DNA from: Cytophagales bacterium
Lineage (GTDB): Bacteria; Bacteroidota; Bacteroidia; Cytophagales; Spirosomataceae
Direction of reading: 5' to 3'
Length of the DNA: 49,887 nt
Assembly: GCA_013298865.1 (NCBI GenBank)
Contig: JAAFJL010000015.1
Coordinates: forward strand, 1 to 49,887
In this document: in pieces, positions 17,980-26,137 of the stretch
How positions within the stretch are numbered: the stretch's first letter is position 1
Layout: each line of letters opens with the position of its first letter
Translations under genes and position numbers: made by a program
Notes under the pieces: generated by a model
The model's input: only the letters and a program-made list of their open reading frames with translations
What the model was told of the DNA's origin: nothing
The model's database searches: none

Positions 17980-19047
17980 ATGTTTTCCCATCCCTATCGT
18001 TACCTTTTTATTGTCTTATTAGCGGGGTATTCTTTGGTGAATACTTGGCTTGTCGAGACTTTAGTTCACTATCCTATTGAGGTGAGTAATGAGATTCTTT
18101 TAGCGATTTTTCTGGTATTATGTTTCGCTATTTGGGAGGGAAATCGTCTTTTAGAAAACTACATTTCAACTAAAAAATTTGAGCATCTATGGGTAAAAAT
18201 ACTAAGCATATTCGGGGGAAGTTTAGTAATGACAGCCATCCTGACTATGATACTTGGGCTGTCGGTAGCTTATTTCATCCTGCCATTCAATCTGCCCTCC
18301 CTCCTATTACCAATGAAACTCCTGACAATGTTTGCCTTCCGAATCAACCTCTTCCTGAACGTCCTGAACATCATTTTCCTCTACGTGAAGCAATTGGAGA
18401 AAACCCAGTCGGAGGTGGAACAATTCAAGAAAATAAGTGTACAGGCACAACTACAAGCGGTTCGGAATCAGATTAATCCTCATTTTTTGTTCAATAATCT
18501 TAGTGTTCTCAGTGCGATGATTCCGACCGATACCGATGCTTCGATAGAATTTGTTCGTCAGTTTTCAAAAGTGTATCGCTATGTTCTGAAAAGCCATGAA
18601 AAAGAGTTAGTAGAACTTGGCGATGAACTGGACTTTATAGAGTCTTATTTTTACTTAATGCAAAAAAGATTCGGGGCAAGCCTCAGTGTGAACATTGATG
18701 TCTCAGAAAATCTTCGGAATGATTACATTGTTCCTGTGGCTCTGCAAATGTTAGTAGAAAATGCAGTGAAGCACAATATTGTTTCCAAAAGTCGCCCTCT
18801 GACAATAGATATTTTCAATGAAGACAACAAATACCTGATTGTTCAAAACAACTTGCAGGTGAAAGACGTTATAAGAGAACATTCGACACAAGTAGGTTTA
18901 CAAAATATCATGCAACGGTATGAGTTTTTTGGTAAAAATACTGTGAAAGTTATAGCCACTGACCATTTTTTTATGGTAAAAATACCTCTCCTTCAACTCA
19001 ATCATAGTGTTGAGGAGTCTATCTTTAAAGTGGCACAAGTAGCCTAA
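17980..19047 (+). CDS. LytS-type sensor histidine kinase
   Basis: The 355-residue protein has four predicted membrane helices (about residues 8-28, 36-52, 70-100 and 108-135). The cytoplasmic kinase region follows: VRNQINPHFLFNNLS contains the phosphorylated H168, and the ATP site includes PVALQMLVENAVKHN and a short VGLQNIMQRY. There is no separate sensor domain beyond the membrane part. It precedes the LytTR regulator by five bases, so they form a classic two-component pair. The signal and target genes are unknown. Confidence 0.93.
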   Translation: MFSHPYRYLFIVLLAGYSLVNTWLVETLVHYPIEVSNEILLAIFLVLCFAIWEGNRLLENYISTKKFEHLWVKILSIFGGSLVMTAILTMILGLSVAYFILPFNLPSLLLPMKLLTMFAFRINLFLNVLNIIFLYVKQLEKTQSEVEQFKKISVQAQLQAVRNQINPHFLFNNLSVLSAMIPTDTDASIEFVRQFSKVYRYVLKSHEKELVELGDELDFIESYFYLMQKRFGASLSVNIDVSENLRNDYIVPVALQMLVENAVKHNIVSKSRPLTIDIFNEDNKYLIVQNNLQVKDVIREHSTQVGLQNIMQRYEFFGKNTVKVIATDHFFMVKIPLLQLNHSVEESIFKVAQVA

Positions 19048-19052
19048 TAACA

Positions 19053-19817
19053 ATGAACGTACTTATCTTAGAAGACGAAACCCTTTCGGCACAACGAGCT
19101 AAAAGCCTATTAAAAGAGCATGATTCTAATATTTCTGTATTGGAAACAATTGACTCTGTTGAGGATGCTACCACTTGGTTTAGCAAAAACCCTGAGCCAG
19201 ATTTGATGCTTGTGGACATCCATCTTTCTGATGGTTCAAGTTTTGATTTATTCAAGAAAATCTCTGTAAAAAGCCCCGTTATTTTCACGACAGCTTATGA
19301 CCAATATGCTATTCAGGCTTTTAAACTTAATAGTATTGATTACCTTTTGAAACCCCTCGACAAAAAAGAATTAGGCAACGCCCTCAATAAATATTACTCC
19401 CTTACCAACGACCAGAAAAGTCTTCAGTCAGTTGACATACAACGGATTTCGCAGACCTTGCAGTCGATGAATAAAAAGTATAAAAATCGGTTTTTGGTAA
19501 AATATGGAGATAGTATTCAGTTTAAAAATGTAGAAGAAATCGCTTATTTTTTCGCTGATGATAAAATAATCTACTTGGTTTCCAACGAAGGAAAACGTTA
19601 CATCGTTGACTTTAAATTAGAGCAATTAGAAGACCTCCTCGACCCACAATATTTCTTTCGTTTAAACAGAAAAGTTATTGTTAGAATTGACTCGGTACAA
19701 AAGATTAAGTCAATGATTAACAGTAGGTTACAAGTTTTTTTGAAACCTAATTTTGAACAAGAAATTTTTGTCAGCAAAGAGCGTGGTTCAGAATTTAAGA
19801 CATGGATTGATCAATAA
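19053..19817 (+). CDS. LytTR-family response regulator
   Basis: The 254-residue protein has a receiver domain (1-120): acidic pocket LEDE at 6-9, phosphoacceptor D55 in LMLVDIHL, and the conserved lysine in YLLKPLDK. The C-terminal LytTR DNA-binding domain (about 145-250) shows FLVKYGDSIQF, EIAYFFADDKIIYLV and RLNRKVIVRID. It is the partner of the kinase just upstream. Its last 23 bases overlap the end of the converging Ada-like gene, an unusually tight arrangement. Confidence 0.94.
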   Translation: MNVLILEDETLSAQRAKSLLKEHDSNISVLETIDSVEDATTWFSKNPEPDLMLVDIHLSDGSSFDLFKKISVKSPVIFTTAYDQYAIQAFKLNSIDYLLKPLDKKELGNALNKYYSLTNDQKSLQSVDIQRISQTLQSMNKKYKNRFLVKYGDSIQFKNVEEIAYFFADDKIIYLVSNEGKRYIVDFKLEQLEDLLDPQYFFRLNRKVIVRIDSVQKIKSMINSRLQVFLKPNFEQEIFVSKERGSEFKTWIDQ

Positions 19818-20652
19818 TTTCGTGTCCTGCTTCCCAACCTAAAATTGCTTTTTTACGGTATTCGCCCCAACGATAATTGCCAGTTGTTCCTACTTTTTGA
19901 ATGACTCTATGACAAGGAATCAAATAGGCAATATTATTTGCCCCAATCGCTGAACCAACTGCCCTTTGTGCGGTTGGTTTTTCTATTAATCTCGCAATAT
20001 CTTCATAACAAGCCAATCGTCCAGAGGGGATTTTGAGTAAGGCTTCCCAAACCTTTATCTGAAAATTTGTTCCTCTCAACAAAAGCGTAATTGGTTTTTT
20101 ATCTAAACTTTCCACAAAAATCTGAGAGATGTAAACAGAGGTTTCGTCTTGATTTTCAATGAAATCGGCATTAGGAAACTCGTTTTTTAGTCGGATTAGC
20201 TCATCAATTGCTTCATTGGCACGCAGAAATGTCAATTCTAAAATTCCCCGAGCGGTTGTCGCTATAAAGCCAAAACCAAAAGGCGTATCATGTGTACCGT
20301 AAGTAATGGTTAGCCCCTCTCCTTTTCGTTTGAATTCGGCGGGAGTCATTGCTTCATAAGTAACAAAAAGGTCATGCAAACGAGACGAACTCGAAAAGCC
20401 CATCTGTACCGTTGTGTCCAACAAATCTTTGGTTTCGTTCAAGATATTTTTTGCATATTCTTTCGTCAGGAAACGCATAAATCTTTGTGGCGAAGTCCCT
20501 GCCCATTTACTAAACATTCTATCAAAATGAAACTCCGAAAGATTCACTTCTTCGGCAATTTCTTTCAGCGTTGGTTGGCGTTGAAAATTATCTTCAATGA
20601 ATCGAATCGCTTGTTCAATTCTCTGATAATCAATGTGTTGTTGAGTACTCAT
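19795..20652 (-). CDS. AraC-type regulator fused to O6-alkylguanine-DNA alkyltransferase (Ada-like)
   Basis: Residues 10-110 form two AraC helix-turn-helix motifs (PTLKEIAEEVNLSEFHFDRMF and a second repeat). Residues 115-280 form the methyltransferase, with the acceptor C247 in IPCHRV and the helix motif TAQRAVGSAIGANN. The zinc-binding methylphosphotriester domain of E. coli Ada is missing, so methylation sensing through its N-terminal cysteine is not possible. It would repair O6-methylguanine and may regulate its own operon. A 2OG-oxygenase gene lies just upstream on the same strand, and its 3' end overlaps the LytTR gene by 23 bases. Confidence 0.93.
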   Translation of the reverse strand: MSTQQHIDYQRIEQAIRFIEDNFQRQPTLKEIAEEVNLSEFHFDRMFSKWAGTSPQRFMRFLTKEYAKNILNETKDLLDTTVQMGFSSSSRLHDLFVTYEAMTPAEFKRKGEGLTITYGTHDTPFGFGFIATTARGILELTFLRANEAIDELIRLKNEFPNADFIENQDETSVYISQIFVESLDKKPITLLLRGTNFQIKVWEALLKIPSGRLACYEDIARLIEKPTAQRAVGSAIGANNIAYLIPCHRVIQKVGTTGNYRWGEYRKKAILGWEAGHEIIDQSMS

Positions 20653-20700
20653 GGTTTTGATTTTAGGTTAAATGGAGCTTTTTACAAACTAAATATTTTT

Positions 20701-21390
20701 TTATTTTGCATCATGAAAAATAATACCCAGCGTATGCCGAATGCCAGAACGAATTTTAGAAACGCCGTGTCTCATATTGGTTCGGTAGTATCCTTTTGTA
20801 CCTTTTACTGGACGAAAATTTGTTGTAAAAATCAGAATATCTCCCTGGCTTGGCGTTAGTACTTCGGGAATTGACTGCATCCTTGGGCGTTGTTCTACCA
20901 AAACGAACTCGCCACCTGTGAAATCTCTTTGTGGTTCATTCAGGAAAATCACCATTTGGAACGGAAACCAAATATCTCCGTACAAATCTTGGTGGAGGGC
21001 ATTGTGTCCGCCTTCAGTATATTTTAAAATCAAAGGAGTTGGACGGTTTTGCCCATTTTCATGACAAATTGTTAATAAATCTTCATGTTTTTCTGGAAAT
21101 AACTCCTTGATATTCAAGACGTTCATCCAACGATTTGCCACTTTTGCTAAATGTGGATAAACTTCTGTTCGTAATGTCTGAATGATATTTGGCAATGGAT
21201 AAGCAAAATATTTATACTCGCCAAGTCCGAACTGATACCGAGCCATATTGATAACAGAACGATAAATAGGTTGACTGTACAATGCTATCAATTCATCGCA
21301 TTCAGTTTGTGTCAGAATTGATTTTAAGGTTACAAAGCCTTTGTCGGAAAGCTCTTCGGATATAACTTCCCAATTAATGTTTTTGAGCAT
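20701..21390 (-). CDS. 2-oxoglutarate/Fe(II)-dependent oxygenase
   Basis: The 229-residue protein carries the iron-binding triad of this superfamily: ALHQDLYGD with H133 and D135, and RHGVSKI with H208. The basic residue for 2-oxoglutarate is in GIRHTLG (R218). The surrounding pattern LNEPQRDFTGGEFVLVEQRPRMQS in the middle is typical of a group I know from alkylation-repair neighbourhoods. It lies 48 bases upstream of the Ada-like gene, and both could be read from the promoter at 21436. A role in repair of alkylated DNA or in a modification step is inferred from this pairing, not shown. Confidence 0.85.
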   Translation of the reverse strand: MLKNINWEVISEELSDKGFVTLKSILTQTECDELIALYSQPIYRSVINMARYQFGLGEYKYFAYPLPNIIQTLRTEVYPHLAKVANRWMNVLNIKELFPEKHEDLLTICHENGQNRPTPLILKYTEGGHNALHQDLYGDIWFPFQMVIFLNEPQRDFTGGEFVLVEQRPRMQSIPEVLTPSQGDILIFTTNFRPVKGTKGYYRTNMRHGVSKIRSGIRHTLGIIFHDAK

Positions 21391-21435
21391 CTAATTTGAA
21401 CGTTTTGGAATAATGATTTTGTTAATATTATGAAG

Positions 21436-21443
21436 CAAAGGTA
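21436..21443 (-). promoter_or_regulatory. Predicted -7 element of the oxygenase/Ada-like operon
   Basis: The minus strand reads TACCTTTG, an exact TAnnTTTG match 45 bases before the oxygenase ATG. The -33 element is not obvious. Confidence 0.4.
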
Positions 21444-21508
21444 TTTCAGAGAAACTTGATTTCTCATCTGAATTTTGCTGAAAATTAAGATTAACAAATA
21501 AAAAAATC

Positions 21509-22234
21509 ATGGAAAATACAGTTTTGCATAAAGCCGAATCTCGTGGACACGCAAACCACGGTTGGTTAGACAGCCACCATACATTTAGTTTTGCCAATTA
21601 CCACAACAAAGACAGAATGAATTTTGGGGTACTCAGGGTGTTAAATGATGATATTGTTGACGGTGGCAGAGGTTTCGGAACACATCCACACGACAACATG
21701 GAAATCATCAGTATTCCACTCGAAGGCGACCTTGAACATCACGACAGTATGGGCAATACCGCCATTATTCGCCATGGAGATATACAGGTAATGAGTGCAG
21801 GAACGGGGATTTACCATAGCGAAAAAAACAAAAGCCACGGCGAACCAGTCAAGTTTTTACAGATTTGGATGTTTCCGAACAAAGAAGATGTAACGCCACG
21901 TTATGACCAAATCACGCTTGATGTAAATGACCGTCATAACAATTTCCAACAAATACTTTCTCCTAATCCAGACGATGAAGGTGTTTGGGTTCACCAAAAT
22001 GCGTGGTTTAGTTTAGGGAAATTTGATAAAGATTTTACCACAGATTATACCATCAAATCTCCTGAAAACGGGATTTATGCTTTCGTGATAAAAGGTGATG
22101 TGAATATTAATGGACAAGTGCTTGGTTCACGTGATGGTTTTGGCGTTTGGAATACTGATAAAATCAATGTAAAATCCTTGTCAGAAGATGCAGAGGTACT
22201 TTTAATGGATATTCCGATGGATATGGAAGGGTAG
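21509..22234 (+). CDS. Pirin family protein
   Basis: The 241-residue bicupin begins with KAESRGHANHGWLDSHHTFSF in part and has the metal-binding FGTHPHDNMEI (three histidines and a glutamate) and GTGIYHSEKN. Family members include quercetin dioxygenases and regulators; the natural substrate is not known. It is divergent from the oxygenase/Ada-like operon and is followed by a word-type inverted repeat. Confidence 0.93.
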   Translation: MENTVLHKAESRGHANHGWLDSHHTFSFANYHNKDRMNFGVLRVLNDDIVDGGRGFGTHPHDNMEIISIPLEGDLEHHDSMGNTAIIRHGDIQVMSAGTGIYHSEKNKSHGEPVKFLQIWMFPNKEDVTPRYDQITLDVNDRHNNFQQILSPNPDDEGVWVHQNAWFSLGKFDKDFTTDYTIKSPENGIYAFVIKGDVNINGQVLGSRDGFGVWNTDKINVKSLSEDAEVLLMDIPMDMEG

Positions 22235-22249
22235 GAGAGGAGTGTCATT

Positions 22250-22340
22250 AAATTAAGGAAAAACAAGGAATAAGGAATGAAAAATTTAGAAGTGTTGCAC
22301 TATCCAATACAACCTAATTCCTTGTTTTTATTTAATTTAG
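22250..22340. repeat. Long imperfect hairpin between pirin and SWIM genes
   Basis: A 27-base left arm (22250-22276) and right arm (22314-22340) match with three mismatches. They contain AAAAACAAGGAAT and its complement ATTCCTTGTTTTT. It lies between converging genes and may serve as a terminator, but belongs to the same structural class as other gaps here. Confidence 0.7.
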
Positions 22341-22345
22341 TTCAC

Positions 22346-23692
22346 TCACAACATCAAATAAGTATCATCTTGAAAAATGCCTAATGGTAAGAAGCCATCT
22401 CGCCTAAAAATACCTGCAACTTTCTGAGGATTCCCTCCTGCAAAGGCATAAAGTGTAAGTATTTTTTCTTCTTTCCAAGTTGGAGAAGTTGTTTGAAAAT
22501 AGCCCTCGGCATCACATAAAATATTTTGTTTTTTATCTAAAACTAAACGTAAGTCATTGATAATCATTGGTATATCATTCACGAAAGGATACTTTGCGAT
22601 TTGTTCAGTTCGTTGCTGATATGCCGTGTTCCAAGCATTGGAGAAATCGGGTTGTGTCAAAAATGTTTCTGCGTAACCTTTTTGTAAATTAACTACCGCA
22701 CGGTGTGGAGTTACTGAGGGGAAAAATGCCAATTCGGCTTCGAGGATAGTCCCAGGAATCACTGTATTTTCAAGAGGGGAGAAGGGAGTTCCAAAATTCA
22801 AAATCAATGCCGAACGATTCGTTTTTGTTCCCCAAAGCCAATTACGTTGAATTGTTATTCCCTCAGATTCTTCTTGTTCTTGTCCTAAAGCAATCCAAAC
22901 ATCTTTTACTTTTTCAGCATCAGGATTTTGCAACAATTCTTTTTGAGACTGATTCCAACCCACCAAATTCTTGACGGTCTGTTGCCAGTCAGGAGATAAT
23001 TTTTCTGAATTTTTGAAGGCTTCAATTAATAAAAACAACTCTGCAGCGATACGGAGAGCATTAATTTGCCAGTCATTATTTTGGATATAATTCAAATCTC
23101 GGAAAGCCCGCACACGACCAGCCAAACCAGTTGCTTTTGCGTCCACCATTCGAGCAGCGATTTGCTCGAAAAAGCGAGCATCTTTACTCGGAAGTGCCAA
23201 AAATCCCGTTCTAACTAAATCTTTGAGCCATAATTCTAACTCAGCCACGCCAGCTTCTACCTGAGAAAGGCGTTCGTTTTGCCGTTTTTCTTTTCCTTTC
23301 TGAGCTTTTTCTTCTGCTTCTGGAGATACTTCTTGGGGAGTTTCCGCTTTCTTTTCCGCTTTTTCTGTTCGTTTATCAATCCATTCTTTTACCCAGTCGG
23401 GTTCGGTGGAGGTTTCCGTAAAAACATCTTTTTGTTTAGCAAAAGCTAACATTAAACCTATGCCATGTTTACAAGGAAATTTAAAAGAAGGACACGAACA
23501 TTTAAAGGCAGTATTTTGTAAATCTACCTGAGTTCGGTACGGTTTTGAGCCACTACCTTTGATTTCGCCCCAAAGAACACGGTCATTAAACTGGACAGAT
23601 GCCCACCCCGTTGCATTTGAGAGTCCTTTGCCAGCTTTCAACGATGCGGCATCTGGGGCAAGAGTTTCTATTTGTTGTTCTGTAAAATTCAA
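22346..23692 (-). CDS. SWIM zinc-finger protein
   Basis: The 448-residue protein has one SWIM zinc finger near the N-terminus: CSCPSFKFPCKHGIGLMLA, ligands C65, C67, C74 and H76. A charged glutamate/lysine-rich linker follows (about 105-140), then a large helical region of unknown fold. The start codon is TTG (23690-23692), chosen because NFTEQQIETLAPDAASLKAG is the family N-terminus and no ATG is nearby. In other bacteria such proteins are coded beside a MoxR ATPase and a DUF5682 protein. Here those partners are 13 kb away (36288-40675). Confidence 0.85.
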   Translation of the reverse strand: MNFTEQQIETLAPDAASLKAGKGLSNATGWASVQFNDRVLWGEIKGSGSKPYRTQVDLQNTAFKCSCPSFKFPCKHGIGLMLAFAKQKDVFTETSTEPDWVKEWIDKRTEKAEKKAETPQEVSPEAEEKAQKGKEKRQNERLSQVEAGVAELELWLKDLVRTGFLALPSKDARFFEQIAARMVDAKATGLAGRVRAFRDLNYIQNNDWQINALRIAAELFLLIEAFKNSEKLSPDWQQTVKNLVGWNQSQKELLQNPDAEKVKDVWIALGQEQEESEGITIQRNWLWGTKTNRSALILNFGTPFSPLENTVIPGTILEAELAFFPSVTPHRAVVNLQKGYAETFLTQPDFSNAWNTAYQQRTEQIAKYPFVNDIPMIINDLRLVLDKKQNILCDAEGYFQTTSPTWKEEKILTLYAFAGGNPQKVAGIFRRDGFLPLGIFQDDTYLML

Positions 23693-23759
23693 GGTGTTGT
23701 TTTTGATTTTCTTGGATAAGAAAGGTAAGCAATTTTATTGAAACTCAATTCTCAGAAGA

Positions 23760-23791
23760 TTGATTTTAGCATGATTAATTTTGTATATTTG
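23760..23791 (+). promoter_or_regulatory. Possible promoter upstream of the gene at 23933
   Basis: TATATTTG (23784-23791) matches TAnnTTTG, with TTG at 23760-23762, 21 bases before. It would give a leader of about 135 bases. The rest of the 240-base gap (23693-23932) shows nothing else recognisable. Confidence 0.4.
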
Positions 23792-23932
23792 TTCAGAATT
23801 TAACCCTAATTTAATCCGCCCAGCTTCGTACATTTTTTGTAGCTATCTGTAAATTAGACATTTACCTAACTTCACTCCAACAGACAACCTCTTAATACTT
23901 TCTCTCCATTATGTTGTTTTTTAACTATAACC

Positions 23933-24505
23933 ATGAAAAAAACTGTACTTACCACAATACTGAACCTCGGTTTTGCTTGCCTATTTTCGAGTATGACAAA
24001 AGAAGAAGGCAAATTTAAAATTTTCTGTTTTAACAAAGGAGTACTAACAGAAGAAGGCTTTAAACTGTCTCAATACGACTACGATAGTACTTGGCAAAAC
24101 TTTCTAACCAAAGTAGATTTATCAAAAGCATCATTGGTTTTGGACGATTCCAAAATCAAAAGCTACACTTGGGAAAATCAAGAATTGACTATTTCCGAAG
24201 ATGGTTTTCAAGCATTAAAAGAATTTGAGAAAAGCAATAGACATCTTTCGCATTGTAAATTCATTGTAGTGCTGAATAACCAGAGAATTTATTCGGGGGA
24301 ATTCCTTTCATATATGTCGGCGATGGCTGTTAGGCATCCAGTCATTCATTATGACCTCGGTGCAATGTCTAAGAAAACAAATACAATCAGAATTTTTCCA
24401 GAGCATACCATCGAGGAATATAGTTTTTTCCCTACAAAAACTCGTGGTATCACAGCAACAGAAGAAATAAAAAACTATTTTTCGGTCATCAATAAATTAA
24501 AATAA
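23933..24505 (+). CDS. Hypothetical secreted protein
   Basis: I do not recognise this 190-residue protein. It starts with a hydrophobic signal-like stretch (residues 4-20, LTTILNLGFACLFSS), with no clean lipobox. The rest is soluble, mixed alpha/beta in appearance, with no repeated motif or catalytic signature. It contains a few cysteines (16, 32, 108 region). The 3' end overlaps the stop of the converging oxidoreductase gene by nine bases. It has the codon style of its neighbours. Confidence 0.7.
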   Translation: MKKTVLTTILNLGFACLFSSMTKEEGKFKIFCFNKGVLTEEGFKLSQYDYDSTWQNFLTKVDLSKASLVLDDSKIKSYTWENQELTISEDGFQALKEFEKSNRHLSHCKFIVVLNNQRIYSGEFLSYMSAMAVRHPVIHYDLGAMSKKTNTIRIFPEHTIEEYSFFPTKTRGITATEEIKNYFSVINKLK

Positions 24506-25660
24506 AGGGAACTTAAAGGTTGACTTTAGCTCTATTCTTTGTCCTGTTTCTCCTGATTTTCGTGCAGCTTCTATAATATCCAAAACGTGCAAAGCGTGTT
24601 CTGGAGTAATAAGGCATGATTTTCCAGTAGAGAGGCTTTCTGCCACTGTTGATGCCCCCATTTCCCACACATATTCACGAGGGTCTTCAACGTATCGTTT
24701 TCCTTTTTCATCATCAAAAGTTGCCAAATCTACGCCAGAAGGTGCCCAGTCGTACCCGATGAGTTGCATATTGCCATGTGTTCCCAGAATCGTTATTGTT
24801 CCCCGATGTTGCCCTTTGCCTCCATGACCATAAGGGTCAAAAAAGTTGAATCCACACATCACATGAGACAATATGCCATTGCCGTGATTCATTACAACCA
24901 TTGAATTATCTTCTGCTACAACATCAATTTTGCCCTTATCGTCAACCGTTCGTTGAGGAGTAATAATGGTTGTCATAGCAATTACAGACTGCACTGGACC
25001 CAAAATACCTGTCAGGGAAGCCAGGTTATAAACGCCTAAATCGGGCAGACTACCTCCTAATTTTTCATAGAAAAAAGCAGACCAAGAAGGTCCCGTATGA
25101 CCATAATGAGCGGTTGCGGCTGCAACTTTGCCGAGTTTCCCGTCTTTTATTGCTCTTGCCATAAACTCAAATTGTGGGGACATCACGACTGCTGGAGCAC
25201 CCCAAATTTTCAATCCTCTATCTTTAGCCATTGCCAAAACTTCCTTGCCTTCTGCATAAGAATTGGCTAAAGGTTTTTCGCTCCAAATATGTTTGTTGGC
25301 TTTCAGGGCGATTTTATTCAGTCGTCCATGTTCTTGCATATTGGTGGTGTTGACCAACATTTCAAAATCTGCTCCTGCCAAAAGTTGGTCAATATGAGGA
25401 AAGTGTTTTGGAATCTTATATTTCTCGGCAGCAAGTTTTGCTCTTTCAGGAATAATATCACAAGTTGCAACTAATTCTACATACTTTGATTTGGACAGAT
25501 GAGGCAAGTACATATTTGACACACTGCCACAACCAATAATTGCGACCTTAATCTTACGGGGTTCGCTCTCATTTGCCATCAGAGCAAGCGGTGACAAAAA
25601 AGCCCCAACTCCCACTGTTTGGATGAATCTTTTACGAGACACTTTTTTATTTATTGTCAT
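24497..25660 (-). CDS. Gfo/Idh/MocA family oxidoreductase with export signal
   Basis: The 387-residue protein has an N-terminal signal with SRKRFIQTVGVGAFL, which resembles a twin-arginine signal with one arginine replaced by lysine. A Rossmann domain then begins VAIIGCGSVSNMYLPHL. The typical EKPLANSYAEGKEVLAMAK motif gives the conserved EKP near residue 125. The C-terminal substrate domain is of the Gfo/Idh fold. Such enzymes oxidise sugars or inositol with NAD(P); the substrate is unknown. The ATG at 25658-25660 is chosen over one eight codons upstream because it places the signal at the start. Confidence 0.88.
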   Translation of the reverse strand: MTINKKVSRKRFIQTVGVGAFLSPLALMANESEPRKIKVAIIGCGSVSNMYLPHLSKSKYVELVATCDIIPERAKLAAEKYKIPKHFPHIDQLLAGADFEMLVNTTNMQEHGRLNKIALKANKHIWSEKPLANSYAEGKEVLAMAKDRGLKIWGAPAVVMSPQFEFMARAIKDGKLGKVAAATAHYGHTGPSWSAFFYEKLGGSLPDLGVYNLASLTGILGPVQSVIAMTTIITPQRTVDDKGKIDVVAEDNSMVVMNHGNGILSHVMCGFNFFDPYGHGGKGQHRGTITILGTHGNMQLIGYDWAPSGVDLATFDDEKGKRYVEDPREYVWEMGASTVAESLSTGKSCLITPEHALHVLDIIEAARKSGETGQRIELKSTFKFPLF

Positions 25661-26095
25661 ATCGAAGGTATTTTGAATTAGCACATCAATTTAAAAAGAA
25701 ATTTCTCTTCTTTGTTCAGTAATTCAATTTTTTCTCCAAGAAATCAACTCTGATTAAACGTTTGTGAAATCCAGAAAAACAACATTAAAATTTGTAAATA
25801 TCTGATATTCAATGGTTTAAAATAGATTTATAAAATTTTCAGCAATTTCTTTTTTGGCAAAAGACCACGTGAGAGGTCAAATATGATTAGCCATACGTGA
25901 AACGTATGGAATTAAAATATGAGCGAATTCAACCCCACTTGGGGTTGAAGCAACAGATTAATCATTTTTCCCCGAGTTTCACTCAGGGCTAATCAAATTT
26001 AATCCTTTCAGGATTCCAAAAAGAAGTTGCTAAAAACTTTTTAAATTAAAAATTCCTAAAATTTGCAACATATTCAGACAATCAATTGTCATTAG
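25661..26095. other. Gene-free stretch with a multi-hairpin element
   Basis: No open frame of note is present. The 180 bases next to the oxidoreductase start (25661-25840) and the last 60 bases show only A+T-rich DNA. The core (25841-26031) is a structured element listed separately. Confidence 0.7.
25841..26031. repeat. Multi-hairpin element bounded by inverted ends
   Basis: The ends AGCAATTTCTTTTTTGG (25841-25857) and CCAAAAAGAAGTTGCT (26016-26031) are inverted copies. Inside, GATTAGCC (25885-25892) pairs with GGCTAATC (25987-25994), closing a branch. That branch contains CCATACG/CGTATGG (25891-25909, loop TGAAA), TTCAACCCC/GGGGTTGAA (25928-25949, loop ACTT) and CCCCGAGT/ACTCAGGG (25970-25988, loop TTC). 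AATCCT/AGGATT (26001-26015) follows. Six pairings in 190 bases make a folded RNA or a mobile hairpin repeat likely. No transposase is nearby. Strand cannot be set. Confidence 0.75.
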
Positions 26096-26137
26096 TTTGA
26101 ATTTCAGTTTGTAACCCCAAATCCTCAACCCCCAACG

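Noticed and set aside
18189..18476. Second open frame within the histidine kinase gene
   Set aside because: It is proline-rich, resembles no protein family and lies fully inside the kinase frame, so it is a shadow frame.
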